Shown piece by piece: positions 1 to 8,412 of a DNA stretch of 64,000 nucleotides; position 1 is the stretch's first letter; every line of letters starts with the position of its first letter. The notes under the pieces were generated by a model that saw nothing but the letters and a program-made list of their open reading frames with translations, was not told where the DNA came from and did no database searches. Source of the stretch: CAIXOA01 sp041653635. Lineage in GTDB: Archaea > Micrarchaeota > Micrarchaeia > Anstonellales > Bilamarchaeaceae. The DNA lies in the NCBI GenBank assembly GCA_041653635.1, contig JBAZFC010000001.1, positions 744,001-808,000 on the forward strand. The letters are read 5' to 3'. A program made the translations under genes and the position numbers.

Positions 1-2
1 CG

Positions 3-1286
3 AGGCTGCCCCCGCTGGCGAGGCCCCCGGTTTCCCTGCCTCCAGCGCAGCCGCGCGCACCCGAGGCGCGCAGGCCCGGCGCAAGGCCCTCCGGAATGAT
101 TAAACCGATAAGCGACGAGGAGCTGGGGAAGGAGGAGAAAGCTCCGCGCGAGGAAGAAAAGGCGCCCCAGGAAAAGGAGAAAGAGCAACCGCGGGCGCCC
201 CCCAAGGAGGAAGTGCCGGAAGAAAAGGAGGGGAGGCTCCCGCCGCGCATGCCCCCAAGGCAGCCCGAAAGGCCCGCCGAACGTGGGATTTCACCGATTG
301 AATTTGAAGGCAAGGCCCCGGCAGCACCGCAGCCCCCCAGGGCGCCGCCGCCACCCGCAGCCCCGAGGGAGGAAAGGGAAGAAAAGGAGGAGGAATTCCT
401 CACCCCTTCCGAGAAGGCGATAAAGGAGAAGTACGGGGAAACAGGCCTCATGGTATACAGTTTCATAGACGGTCAGCGCACCGCAGAGCAGATAATGCGC
501 GAGGCGGGCGTCACCGAAGCGCAGCTGATAGAGATGCTGGACTTCATGGAGAAGAAGGGCATCATACGGCTGGAGCACCCGGAAAGGAAGAGGGCGCCGG
601 CAGCACCCCCTCCGCGCGCACCGCCGCCCCGCATGGCGCCGCCGGTCGCGGGCCCGAAGCCGCCGATGATGGGAGCGCCGCCGCGCCCGGGCATGGCCCC
701 CGGGGCACAGGCGCCCAAATCCATGTTTGCCCCCATGGTGGAGGAGCAGCCGACGCTCACCGCCCAGATTACGGACAAGGAGCTCGCCTCGGTTTCGCTT
801 GACATCCCCGTGAAGACCACAAAAGGGAACATACTGCTGGACGTGCAGGCAAAGGCGCAGCTGATGATAAAATTCGGCAAGGATTATTCCCGCGCCTACG
901 AGATGATTGACGGCACGAAGGACGTCGTGGACATCGCCCTGGCGCTGAAGCTGCCCATATACAAGATTTACGTCATGCTCGCCTTCCTCCAGGGAATGAA
1001 GGCGGTCATGCTCAAGCCAGCCGCCCGCGACGACATACGCAAGAAATACGGGGAGGACGGCTATTCCGTGTATAAGAAATACGGAAGGGAAGGGGTGCTC
1101 CTCTACCAGTTGATTGGGAAGGACATGAGCCTGAAGGAGATGGCCGCGCTCACCACCACGGACCCGAGCAAAGTGATAGATATGTTCATGTTCATCCACA
1201 AGCTTTTGGGGATAGAACTGCCGATAGATGAGGATGTTCTCCGCGAAAGATTGGGGATAAAGAAAGAGGAAAAGCCCGCCGCCTGA
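3..1286 (+). CDS. Proline-rich protein with three winged-helix-like repeats (5' partial)
   Basis: I do not recognise this family. The first in-frame ATG is at 96, but the frame is open without a stop from base 3 and the upstream codons encode the same Pro/Ala/Arg-rich composition, so the gene probably begins before the window. Counting from the ATG at 96, residues 1-105 are a charged, proline-rich and probably disordered tail. Three similar ~50-residue units follow at about 110-160, 257-306 and 326-376. Each has the pattern K(Y/F)G...Y..I(D)G, then helices, then L...G(I/V), as in small winged-helix folds. A second Pro/Ala/Met-rich linker lies between the first and second units. It ends 7 bp before the convergent stop of the next gene. 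A DNA- or protein-binding scaffold is possible but unproven. Confidence 0.7.
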   Translation, partial: RLPPLARPPVSLPPAQPRAPEARRPGARPSGMIKPISDEELGKEEKAPREEEKAPQEKEKEQPRAPPKEEVPEEKEGRLPPRMPPRQPERPAERGISPIEFEGKAPAAPQPPRAPPPPAAPREEREEKEEEFLTPSEKAIKEKYGETGLMVYSFIDGQRTAEQIMREAGVTEAQLIEMLDFMEKKGIIRLEHPERKRAPAAPPPRAPPPRMAPPVAGPKPPMMGAPPRPGMAPGAQAPKSMFAPMVEEQPTLTAQITDKELASVSLDIPVKTTKGNILLDVQAKAQLMIKFGKDYSRAYEMIDGTKDVVDIALALKLPIYKIYVMLAFLQGMKAVMLKPAARDDIRKKYGEDGYSVYKKYGREGVLLYQLIGKDMSLKEMAALTTTDPSKVIDMFMFIHKLLGIELPIDEDVLRERLGIKKEEKPAA

Positions 1287-1293
1287 CTCGCGG

Positions 1294-2322
1294 CTACTTT
1301 ACCTTTGCCAATTTGGCCGATACGGTGGGCGCCGCTTCCACAGGCGTTACTTTCCTGATTATCCTTCCGGATGGTGTCCTGAACCCGGAAGCCACAAAAC
1401 CGCTATCAGCCCCCACAGGCGTGACCGGCGTGAGCCTACGCCCCGTTTCCGCCTCGCCCCCCAGTGCTTTCCCAGCTTCGGCTTTTACTTTTGGATCCAC
1501 ATCCTGATTGGCCAATAGCCCCTCAAGCGCCTTCACCAACTCCGGCCCGTGCGAGCCGTAGTTCCTGCACATCCTCATTACGCGAATGTAAATGCTGCCG
1601 GGGAGTTTCTTTTTCTGCAGCAAACATGCGACCGCCTCCATAGGCTCCGTTGCTTTCTTTTTGCGCTCCTCTGCATCCTTCTCGCCGGGCCCCGTGCATT
1701 CAATCCTTTTGATTTCGGCGCGCACCGCCTTCTCAATCTTGTCTATTGAACTGGACAAGGCATCCATCGCAATTATGTGGCTGTCCGTCGGCATCTTATC
1801 CTCCCTTGCGAACAGGTCCGCAATGTTCGTGAAGAAGATGGTCCCTGCGCACGCCTTGCAAATCCCGTCCGCAACTCTCCACGGCGTGGAAGGCCTGCCC
1901 AGCAGGGCCGCAGCATCCCCTAGGAGGTTGCCTCCGTCCTTTGCGCGCACCTGCGCCGCTTCAATCACCGCATCCTCGGATGCCTTTATCATTTCCGGAG
2001 TAAGGCCCTTCCTCTCCCAGAGGTCTGCCGGCTCAAGCGCATAACCGTTGGCGCCGCATTTCTGCATCCCCTCGCGCAGCGCATCCATTACGAATTCCTT
2101 CTCCTTCCCTTCCGCCCTTCCGAGCATGTCCGCAAGGAGCCCAAGCTTCCTCTCCCAGCCCAAATCCACGATAAGGGACTTGAAATCCTTCTCAAGGGTT
2201 TCCGGCGTCCTGTTCTCCTCGCAGTGGAAAGTGAATCTAATGGCCAGCTTCCACGCTAGCTCATCGCTCCCTAGAATTGGCAAATATTTCTGCGTTATTG
2301 CACTATAAGCATCAAAACCCAT
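1294..2322 (-). CDS. Hypothetical alpha-helical protein
   Basis: This 342-residue protein has no domain I can name. It is mostly predicted helix, with paired amphipathic segments reminiscent of HEAT/ARM-type proteins in its first 250 residues. A Thr/Pro/Val-rich and probably unstructured tail follows. The start chosen is the ATG at 2322, giving MGFDAYSAI. A TTTAAA box lies about 28 nt upstream, consistent with a leaderless transcript; a longer frame starting at 2361 would place that box inside the coding region. Cysteines at FHCEEN and GICKACAG could bind a metal, but no pattern is complete. It belongs to the loosely similar helical proteins scattered through this window. Confidence 0.65.
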   Translation of the reverse strand: MGFDAYSAITQKYLPILGSDELAWKLAIRFTFHCEENRTPETLEKDFKSLIVDLGWERKLGLLADMLGRAEGKEKEFVMDALREGMQKCGANGYALEPADLWERKGLTPEMIKASEDAVIEAAQVRAKDGGNLLGDAAALLGRPSTPWRVADGICKACAGTIFFTNIADLFAREDKMPTDSHIIAMDALSSSIDKIEKAVRAEIKRIECTGPGEKDAEERKKKATEPMEAVACLLQKKKLPGSIYIRVMRMCRNYGSHGPELVKALEGLLANQDVDPKVKAEAGKALGGEAETGRRLTPVTPVGADSGFVASGFRTPSGRIIRKVTPVEAAPTVSAKLAKVK

Positions 2323-2371
2323 AATAATATACCTACTGAAACAGTTTAAAAAGCTTTCCACGTCGGCTTAT

Positions 2372-2767
2372 TCAGGAAACCCTGCCCAAGCTTATCCTTT
2401 CCACCGCTTCCCAGCCCGCTTCTTTTTCCAGCCCAAGCTTCTTTTCCTTCATTTCCAGCTCCGCAATCAGCTCTTTTTTCCCCATCCCGAACGAAACCGC
2501 AATAAGGTCTTTTCCTTTTCTATATCCAATTTCTTCAAATGCCCGCCGTATGTCCTTCTTCCCGGAGAGCCACAGCACGAACTCTATCCCCAAATTCTTG
2601 GAAATCGCGGTCCCGTCCCCCAAACTTTTCTTCGCCAGCGCATGCGCCAATTCCAACTCCTCAACCGAGTCAATTTTGCCCGCATCCAGCAATACCACTC
2701 TTTTTCCCTTCGCCCTGCGCAGCAATTCCTCCGCGCCAAGCCGGCTTTCCCCTCGGACAACGAGCAT
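2372..2767 (-). CDS. cgi121: KEOPS complex subunit Cgi121
   Basis: Cgi121 is the tRNA-binding subunit of KEOPS, the complex that makes the universal t6A37 modification in ANN-decoding tRNAs. The 131-residue length is close to the usual archaeal size. The central segment ELAHALAKKSLGDGTAISK followed by GIEFVLWLSGKKDIRRAFEEIG is characteristic: helices leading to the family's (L/V)LWLSGKRQI-like strand and helix. The C-terminal part carries the short LIAVSFG strand expected in the fold. The gene is divergent from rps8e, with 53 bp between the starts. The motif ATTTAAT about 28 nt upstream of the ATG can serve as its TATA box. Confidence 0.85.
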   Translation of the reverse strand: MLVVRGESRLGAEELLRRAKGKRVVLLDAGKIDSVEELELAHALAKKSLGDGTAISKNLGIEFVLWLSGKKDIRRAFEEIGYRKGKDLIAVSFGMGKKELIAELEMKEKKLGLEKEAGWEAVERISLGRVS

Positions 2768-2820
2768 ACTCTTATAAAATATACGCAGGAATTAAATGTT
2801 TACCTACTTTAGGTGAATCT

Positions 2821-3207
2821 ATGGTTTATCAATATCACGAGCCATCAAGGAAAAAGGTCTCCGCCGGTACAGGCGGCAGGAAGCGCAAGTTCCGCGACAG
2901 GAAGCTCGCCCACATCGGCGGCGGCTTCACAGCGACAAAAGTAGACGCGGAGGAGGACCGCTACCTCAAGAGGAGCAGGGGCGGAAACGTAAAAGTGAAG
3001 GCGAGGAGAATCGGCTTCGTGAACGTTCTCGCGGACGGGAAGACAAAGAAGGCGAAAATCCTTTCTGTGATTGAGAGCCACAACCCGCAGTACGCGAGGC
3101 AGAACATAATCACGAAGGGCGCGGTCCTGAACACCGACGCAGGGAAAGTGAGGGTCACCAACCGCGTGGGCCAGGATGGCGTCGTGAATGGGATTTTGGT
3201 GAAGTAG
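2821..3207 (+). CDS. rps8e: 30S ribosomal protein S8e
   Basis: Small-subunit ribosomal protein S8e, 128 residues, the normal archaeal length. It begins MVYQYHEPSRKKVSAGTGG. The family hallmarks are a basic N-terminus with a KRKFRDRK-type segment, a central R(R)GGNVKVKARR strand pair, the ILSVIESHNPQYARQNIITKGA region and an ending of RVTNRVGQDGVVNGILVK. The start is supported by an AGGTGA Shine-Dalgarno site at 2811-2816 and a TATA-like CTTATAAAAT at 2771-2780. The frame is open far upstream, but that extension is not protein-like. It is transcribed divergently from the Cgi121 gene. Confidence 0.95.
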   Translation: MVYQYHEPSRKKVSAGTGGRKRKFRDRKLAHIGGGFTATKVDAEEDRYLKRSRGGNVKVKARRIGFVNVLADGKTKKAKILSVIESHNPQYARQNIITKGAVLNTDAGKVRVTNRVGQDGVVNGILVK

Positions 3208-3249
3208 ATTTTTTATTTTTTTCAATCCTATTTCTTCTCCCCAATTTTC

Positions 3250-3360
3250 CTATAAGTAGTGCAGCCTTGCAAGCAGGTTCTTGTCCTTCTTCAGGTTCTC
3301 TTCCAGCAGTTTCTTGAATAGTTCATCTGGAATCTGGCCCGGTTTTGCCTTTTCTGCCAT
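3250..3360 (-). CDS. Small 36-residue protein downstream of Doc toxin
   Basis: A short frame encoding 36 residues, starting MAEKAKPGQIPDELF. It is highly charged and would form one amphipathic helix from about residue 11 onward. It starts 25 nt after the stop of the Doc-type toxin on the same strand, so the two could be co-transcribed. I recognise no family. In Doc and Fic systems the antitoxin usually precedes the toxin and carries a helix that blocks the active site. No (S/T)xxxE(G/N) inhibitory motif is visible here, so an antitoxin role is only a positional guess. Confidence 0.45.
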   Translation of the reverse strand: MAEKAKPGQIPDELFKKLLEENLKKDKNLLARLHYL

Positions 3361-3385
3361 ATTGAATTAATCCCTCAACCTGTTT

Positions 3386-3766
3386 TTAACCCTTTTTGGC
3401 ATGCTTTTCGAGCCACGCCTTTATGGAATACCTGTTTTTCTTTGATTCCGCCACCCCTACAAGCAGGTCTATCGTTTCATTTTCTTCAGCACCCAGCACA
3501 TAGCCGTTTGCTTGCAGAAATACCTGTGTGGTTTCGTATGCGGTTCTTTTGTTGCCGTCAATAAATGGATGGCTGAGAATTAGCCGCTCAAGCAGTATTG
3601 ATGCTTTCCAAAACAACGCTTCGTTGTCTTCGCCTGTGTATCCCTTAACTCTCTCCAGAGTTGCTTCAAGATTTCCCAAATTCATTTCTCCCTTTTCTTT
3701 GCTGAACGCCTCAATTATTTTATTATGAATAAGCACGATCTGTTCTTTTGATGGATAATTAAGCAT
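3386..3766 (-). CDS. doc: Doc/Fic-family toxin
   Basis: A 126-residue Fic-fold protein of the death-on-curing type. The active-site loop reads HPFIDGNKRTA (about residues 66-76), matching the HxFx(D/N)xNKR signature of Doc proteins. Characterised Doc enzymes phosphorylate EF-Tu, while related Fic proteins AMPylate targets. The first helix (PSKEQIVLIHNKIIEAF) and the helices around the loop fit the minimal Doc length. A TATA-like TTATTAAAT is centred about 26 nt before the ATG. No antitoxin gene precedes it. The only close partner on the strand is the 36-residue frame downstream. The substrate cannot be told from sequence. Confidence 0.85.
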   Translation of the reverse strand: MLNYPSKEQIVLIHNKIIEAFSKEKGEMNLGNLEATLERVKGYTGEDNEALFWKASILLERLILSHPFIDGNKRTAYETTQVFLQANGYVLGAEENETIDLLVGVAESKKNRYSIKAWLEKHAKKG

Positions 3767-3822
3767 GAAAGAATTAGCTTATGTGACATTTAATAATTTG
3801 CCGCAGCCGTTTTGCCACAAAG

Positions 3823-5352
3823 CTATTTCTTCTCCTCAATTTTCCTAAAGAGCTGCTCAGGCGTCTCCAGCTTCGCACCCGGCTTCAGCAACTCCTTCCC
3901 CGCATCTTCCCATCCCGCCTTCTTTATCCCAAGCGCCTTCTTCATCTTTTCCGATGTGAAAGGCAGGAACGGCTCGCAAAGGATTGCAAGCGCACTCAAT
4001 CCGCGCGAACTCACATATAGCGTCTGCGCCCTCTTCGCCTCGTTTTTCCAGGGCTCGCGGTCGCTCAGGTATTTGTTGAAGGAAGAGGATAATTCCATGA
4101 GCAGCTCCAGCCCGCGCCTCAATTCGTATTTTTCCATCTCAGCAGAAATCTTCCCCGCGTATTCATCAATCTTAGCAAGCTGCGCCTCATCATCCGCATC
4201 CAATTTGGCGGAAGGAACTACATTCGCATAAAACTTCTCCAGGAGTTTCTGCGTACGGTAAGCGAAGTTCCCGAAATTAGCAACCAGCTCGTTATTGTTT
4301 TTCGCAATTAACTCTTTCTCGGAAAAGTCCCCGTCGCTAAATGTGGGAACCCCTCCAAGCAGGCAGTATCTAATCGGGTCCACCCCGTATTTCGCGACCA
4401 TCGCCATCGGGTCAATGATGTTCCCCAGCGATTTGCTCATCTTCTGCCCCTCCACGCTTATGTACCCATGCACAAATACCCTCTTCGGCAACGGAAGCCC
4501 TGCGGAGAGCAGCATCGCGGGCCAATAGACCGCATGGAACCTGAGAATTCCCTTCCCGATCACGTGCACGTCCGCGGGCCAGAACCTCTTGAATTTCTTC
4601 TCATCCGTCCCGAAGCCAACCCCGGTAAGGTAAGTCCCCAAAGCATCAAACCACACATACATTATCTGGGAAGCGTCAGAAGGAACGGGCACGCCCCATC
4701 CCTTCGCCCTTTCCACGCTCCTTGAAACGCTGAAGTCCTTCAGCCCCCCGTGCACGAACGCAAGTACTTCGTTCTTCCTCTCAGCAGGGAGCACAAGCAG
4801 CTCATCCTTCTCAATCAATTCGGCAAGCTTCTTCTCATACTTTGATAATTTGAAGAAGTAATTCTCCTCTTCCACTTCCACCGGCTTTTTGTTGTGCTCG
4901 GGGCACAGCCCATCCGGCAGTTCTCCCTCCTCGTAAAAGGATTCACACCCAACGCAGTAGAGCCCCTTGTATTTCTTCTTGTAAAGGTCCCCCGCCTTCT
5001 CCACGCGCCTCCACATCTCCAGCACGCCGGGCACATGCACCTTTTTGTCCGAGGTGCGCACAAAATCAGTATATGAAAGCCCCACGGCATCCGCCATCCC
5101 CCTGAACGCGGCGGCGTTCTCCTCGCATAGCTGCGCGGTGCTTATGCCGCGCGCCTCTGCCGCATGCACGTTCTTCAGGCTGTTCTCGTCCGAGCCGGTG
5201 ACCAGCGCCACGTCGTAGCCGTGCGCCTTCCAGTACCTCCCTATCGCATCCGCCTGTATGAACTCCAGAGCGTGCCCAAGGTGGGGCGCGGCATTCACAT
5301 AAGGGATTGCCGTGGTCAGGTAGAACTTATCCTTTGATGCTATTTGAATCAC
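3823..5352 (-). CDS. metG: Methionyl-tRNA synthetase
   Basis: Class I aminoacyl-tRNA synthetase that charges tRNA-Met. HLGH, the HIGH motif, lies at residues 24-27 and KMSKS at about 303-307, followed by LGNIIDP. A zinc-knuckle region with CVGC and a later C-P-E-H lies around 140-165. The anticodon-binding helical domain occupies the C-terminal ~150 residues. At 509 residues it lacks the C-terminal tRNA-binding (Arc1p-like) extension of longer MetRS. The first codon is GTG at 5352; a nearby ATG upstream is out of frame. A GTTTTTATT box lies about 30 nt ahead. Confidence 0.95.
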   Translation of the reverse strand: MIQIASKDKFYLTTAIPYVNAAPHLGHALEFIQADAIGRYWKAHGYDVALVTGSDENSLKNVHAAEARGISTAQLCEENAAAFRGMADAVGLSYTDFVRTSDKKVHVPGVLEMWRRVEKAGDLYKKKYKGLYCVGCESFYEEGELPDGLCPEHNKKPVEVEEENYFFKLSKYEKKLAELIEKDELLVLPAERKNEVLAFVHGGLKDFSVSRSVERAKGWGVPVPSDASQIMYVWFDALGTYLTGVGFGTDEKKFKRFWPADVHVIGKGILRFHAVYWPAMLLSAGLPLPKRVFVHGYISVEGQKMSKSLGNIIDPMAMVAKYGVDPIRYCLLGGVPTFSDGDFSEKELIAKNNNELVANFGNFAYRTQKLLEKFYANVVPSAKLDADDEAQLAKIDEYAGKISAEMEKYELRRGLELLMELSSSFNKYLSDREPWKNEAKRAQTLYVSSRGLSALAILCEPFLPFTSEKMKKALGIKKAGWEDAGKELLKPGAKLETPEQLFRKIEEKK

Positions 5353-5391
5353 CAGAGAATAAGATTAAGCATGAAAAGGAATAAAAACTCC

Positions 5392-5943
5392 CTATCCCTC
5401 GTCCGCAAGCCACGGCATGCTGTCCCTGACATGTGCCCCGCATTCCGCAAGCACGCCTTCGCCCTTCCCCAATTCCATGAGCGAAAGCCTTGCCTCGCCG
5501 AATTTCCCGATTCCGTCGCAGGGCATGCGCTTCATTATGGTGCCGAGAGCCCCCGCAGCGTTCAGCGCCACCACGTCATCTTTATCATCAACCAGCGATG
5601 CAAGCACCGCCTTCACGTGCCCCTCCGGCTGCCCATGCAGCACGCGGTCCCAGTCAGTATGTGGGTTGCTCTCTGCAATCTTCCTGAAAAGCTGCGCAGC
5701 CAATCCCCTGTTCTCCGCCGCCTTGTCCTCCATCTCGCCGAGGAGCGCAGCCGTGGCCATAACGCCCGTCTTCGCTACAGCGCGGAAAGCGGCGCGCATG
5801 GAGTCCCCGGGCTCGTACCCAAATAATTTCTGCGCTGCCCTGGCCACCCCGTACCTCTCTCCGGCCAGTGTGATGAGCCCTTTCTTCCTGTGCGGCCTCT
5901 CCGCGGCTGGGCTGGGTTTGCCCTGCGCAATCTCATTGCCCAT
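5392..5943 (-). CDS. Hypothetical helical-repeat protein
   Basis: 183 residues from the ATG at 5943, alanine-rich and almost entirely predicted helix. Segments such as ALNAAGALGTIMKRM resemble single HEAT repeats. I cannot assign a function. The start is set by a TTTAAAAGCA box at 5965-5974 on this strand, about 28 nt upstream, which argues for a leaderless mRNA and against the longer frame from 5985. The promoter carries a TACAC element spaced exactly as in front of the genes starting at 46675 and 47269. It sits between metG and a membrane-anchored thioredoxin-fold gene on the same strand. Confidence 0.65.
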   Translation of the reverse strand: MGNEIAQGKPSPAAERPHRKKGLITLAGERYGVARAAQKLFGYEPGDSMRAAFRAVAKTGVMATAALLGEMEDKAAENRGLAAQLFRKIAESNPHTDWDRVLHGQPEGHVKAVLASLVDDKDDVVALNAAGALGTIMKRMPCDGIGKFGEARLSLMELGKGEGVLAECGAHVRDSMPWLADEG

Positions 5944-5953
5944 GTGTCTATTA

Positions 5954-5974
5954 GTGTATGCAAGTGCTTTTAAA
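5954..5974 (-). promoter_or_regulatory. Promoter with shared TTTAAAAGCA-N6-TACAC element
   Basis: Read on the minus strand, TTTAAAAGCA (5974-5965) is followed after 6 nt by TACAC (5958-5954). The start codon is at 5943, about 28 nt from the centre of the TATA part. The same element with the same 6-nt spacing occurs upstream of the genes starting at 38112, 46675 and 47269. Confidence 0.6.
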
Positions 5975-6040
5975 TCCGCAGCCACCGTTCCACCAAAAAC
6001 AAAATGAGGGGCGCCGCCTAAACGGCGCCCTTGCCAAAAC

Positions 6041-7090
6041 TCAGCCGCAGTCCCCGGATGCCGCCGCCCCCGCCGTGGACAGCTCCGTGCCGCACGCCCC
6101 CGGCGCGCTGTTGAATGCCTCGCACACCTTTGCCTGGTATGCCGCCGGCGTCCTGGAGCCGCTATAGGTGTACTCGTTTATCAGGATGGTCGGCGAGCTC
6201 CTCACGCCGTACTGGGTGGTCTTCGCGAGTTCGCCATCCAGTACCTCGAACTTGTTGGCGTCAAATTCCGCAACCACCGCGGTTGCATTCACCCCAGTCT
6301 CGTTCGCAACCGTGGCCCAGCAGGTATCAATGTCCGTGAGCGAACATTCCGTGTTGGCCCTGCCCACGTATTCCGCCCACTTCCTCTCCCCGTACATGTT
6401 GAAGATTATCTTCTCCCTCACGCCCTGCCAGAGCTCGGCGTTCCCGTGAAGCGAGCAGTATTGCGTGCCGTTGTTCTGCGCGCACTCGCCCCCGCTCGTG
6501 TATATGATATACACGGGCTCGAATTCCGCCTTGTCCGCAAGCTGCTCAACCACCGGCACAAGCCCCGCTTCCGCCTGGTTGCCGTACGGGCAGTAGCTCA
6601 TGACAAACATGAGCACCTCCGGGCTGTCGCTCTTGGGCACCCCTGCCGCCTCCGAGGCAGCTTCCGCGCCCGCCTGCGCCATCAGCGTGCTAATCTCCTC
6701 CTCCACCACGCTTATCTCCAGCGCGCCGGACGGGTATATGTATTTGTAATCCCTGGAAACGTAGATTGGCATCTCCTGCCCGCCTAGGTTGTAGTAAAGC
6801 TCGACGTAAGAGCCCTTGTCCGCGAACCTCACGTACGTGACGTCCATCTCCTGCCCGGTGCTGAGGAATACGTTGTCCTCCAACAGGGAGGCGATGTTCG
6901 CCACCTTCGCCTGGTCAAACACGAACGTGTCGTTCGCCGCGGCGCCCGCACCGGTTGCCGGGGCACCCGCCATTCCCGGGAACACCAGGAACCCTAATAT
7001 CAGTCCAAGAACAAGCCCGCCCACGCCCCAGAAATAAACAGTGTTATCCGGGCTTGCAGGCACGCCCTCTTTTTTCTTTTCTTCAGCCAT
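6041..7090 (-). CDS. Membrane-anchored DsbA/thioredoxin-fold protein
   Basis: 349 residues from the ATG at 7090, which has a GGTGA Shine-Dalgarno site 5 nt before it. A short cytoplasmic N-terminus is followed by one transmembrane segment (about residues 17-40, rich in Gly/Leu/Val). An outward-facing domain with several N-x-T/S sequons comes next. The catalytic thioredoxin-fold half begins near residue 160 with VLMFVMSYCPYGNQAEAG, whose CPYG resembles a CxxC-type site lacking the second cysteine. A cis-proline-like SSPTILIN follows near residue 305. Further cysteines (GGECAQ, YCSLHG, ECSL, DTCW, KVCEAF, GACG) suggest internal disulfides. A role in extracytoplasmic redox or protein folding is inferred. 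Confidence 0.75.
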   Translation of the reverse strand: MAEEKKKEGVPASPDNTVYFWGVGGLVLGLILGFLVFPGMAGAPATGAGAAANDTFVFDQAKVANIASLLEDNVFLSTGQEMDVTYVRFADKGSYVELYYNLGGQEMPIYVSRDYKYIYPSGALEISVVEEEISTLMAQAGAEAASEAAGVPKSDSPEVLMFVMSYCPYGNQAEAGLVPVVEQLADKAEFEPVYIIYTSGGECAQNNGTQYCSLHGNAELWQGVREKIIFNMYGERKWAEYVGRANTECSLTDIDTCWATVANETGVNATAVVAEFDANKFEVLDGELAKTTQYGVRSSPTILINEYTYSGSRTPAAYQAKVCEAFNSAPGACGTELSTAGAAASGDCG

Positions 7091-7175
7091 CCAGTTCACC
7101 TACTAGAAATATCCTTTGTAAATATTTTACGTTATGCAGATTTATATAACTTTCCGAAAGGCACGGCGTCGGGCT

Positions 7176-8273
7176 CTAGTTCTTCCACCCGCGCTCCCGC
7201 ATTGCGTCCATAACCCTTTCCTTCGCAATCGCCAGCGCGGCGGCGCGCGTGTCCCCGTCCTTCGCCCTCTCCATCACCAGTTTTGTATTGCTGGTGATTT
7301 TCTCAGTGACGACCTCAAACATCTTCTTCTCGTCCCAGCCCATCGTTTCGCAGTAGGATGAGATGACCCCGCCGGCGTTCGCAAGGAAGTCCGGAAGCAC
7401 CAACACCCCCCTCTTCATGAGCTTCTTCTCCACTTCATAAGCCATGGGGATGTTCGCCGCCTCCGCGACAATCTTCGCCTTCACGCCATCCACGTTCGCG
7501 TCCGTAATCACGTTCGGCCTCGCCCCCGGGATAAGGATATCAACGGGCAGCCCGAACAGCTCCGCGGGAGGGAGCACCTTCCCGGCCCCGTGCGCCGTCA
7601 CCGTCTTTTTCGCCGCCTTCGTCTCCATCAGCGCGTTGTAGTCCAGCCCATTAATATCATATATTACCCCCTTTGAGTCCGAGACCGCCACAACCTTCGC
7701 GCCCCACCCCGTAAGGAATTTCATCGCGAACGTGCCCACGTTCCCGAAACCCTCTATCGCCACGGTCATCCCATCCAGCTTCTTGCCCTGGAATTCCACC
7801 GCAGTTCTGATGCAGAGCGCAACCCCGTACCCGGTGCTGCCCAGCTCGTGCGGAAGCCCGCCCAGGGAAGCCGGCTTGCCCGTCGCCGCCATCGGCGTCC
7901 CCACCTCGTCCGAGAACTCAGCCATCTCCTTCTCCGTCGTGTTCATGTCCGGGCCCGCGATGTACAGCGAGGGGATGAACTGCTTCACCTTGTGCGCGAA
8001 CGCGCGCATCGCCGCCTCCTTCTGCGGGCTCTTCGGGTCAAACCTGATGCCAGCCTTCGCCCCTCCGAACGGGATGTCCGCGAGCGCGTTCTTCCACGTC
8101 ATGGCGCGTGCCAGCCCCATCACTTCCTCCGTGGTGACGTCGGGGACCATCCTTATGCCGCCCTTCCCGGCCCCGCGCGCCGTGTTATCTATCACAAGCA
8201 CGCCCTGCATCCCGGTTTTTGCGTCAAAAACCTCCAAAACATATTCCGGCCCGAACTCGTCCTTCGCTTTCAT
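7176..8273 (-). CDS. gdhA: Glutamate dehydrogenase
   Basis: NAD(P)-dependent glutamate dehydrogenase of the Glu/Leu/Phe/Val family, interconverting glutamate with 2-oxoglutarate and ammonia. The 365-residue protein has the GKGGIRM substrate-binding segment, PFGGAKAGI with the catalytic-site lysine near residue 73, and AGPDMNT. A Rossmann GFGNVG lies at about 176-181, and the EAANIP region follows further on. It is somewhat shorter than typical archaeal GDH (~415-420 residues), mainly at the N-terminus, which begins only about 35 residues before the KGG loop. The start is the ATG at 8273, with GGTGA 6 nt upstream. Cofactor preference cannot be read with confidence. Confidence 0.9.
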   Translation of the reverse strand: MKAKDEFGPEYVLEVFDAKTGMQGVLVIDNTARGAGKGGIRMVPDVTTEEVMGLARAMTWKNALADIPFGGAKAGIRFDPKSPQKEAAMRAFAHKVKQFIPSLYIAGPDMNTTEKEMAEFSDEVGTPMAATGKPASLGGLPHELGSTGYGVALCIRTAVEFQGKKLDGMTVAIEGFGNVGTFAMKFLTGWGAKVVAVSDSKGVIYDINGLDYNALMETKAAKKTVTAHGAGKVLPPAELFGLPVDILIPGARPNVITDANVDGVKAKIVAEAANIPMAYEVEKKLMKRGVLVLPDFLANAGGVISSYCETMGWDEKKMFEVVTEKITSNTKLVMERAKDGDTRAAALAIAKERVMDAMRERGWKN

Positions 8274-8382
8274 GCATTTCACCGATTAGGTTTTATGTGC
8301 CGGATATTGTCCGCTAAAATTTAAATCCTTTTACTCTGCGCCATGGCGGCACCTGCAAAATCGCCAATCCGCGCCCCAACCC

Positions 8383-8412
8383 TTATAAATATATCCAATT
8401 ATGGATATATCC
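8383..8412 (+). promoter_or_regulatory. TATA box and palindromic operator of PadR-like gene
   Basis: TTATAAAT at 8383-8390 is a TATA box. It overlaps a perfect 9-bp inverted repeat with arms ATATATCCA (8389-8397) and TGGATATAT (8402-8410) around ATTA. A second palindrome, GGATATATCC (8403-8412), overlaps the right arm. The repeats lie between the TATA box and the likely transcription start near 8413, where a bound dimer would block initiation. This fits autoregulation by the regulator encoded immediately downstream. Confidence 0.6.

Noticed and set aside
291..1199. Minus-strand frame of 302 codons
   Set aside because: Shadow of the proline-rich gene; the real frame has repeated domains on the plus strand.
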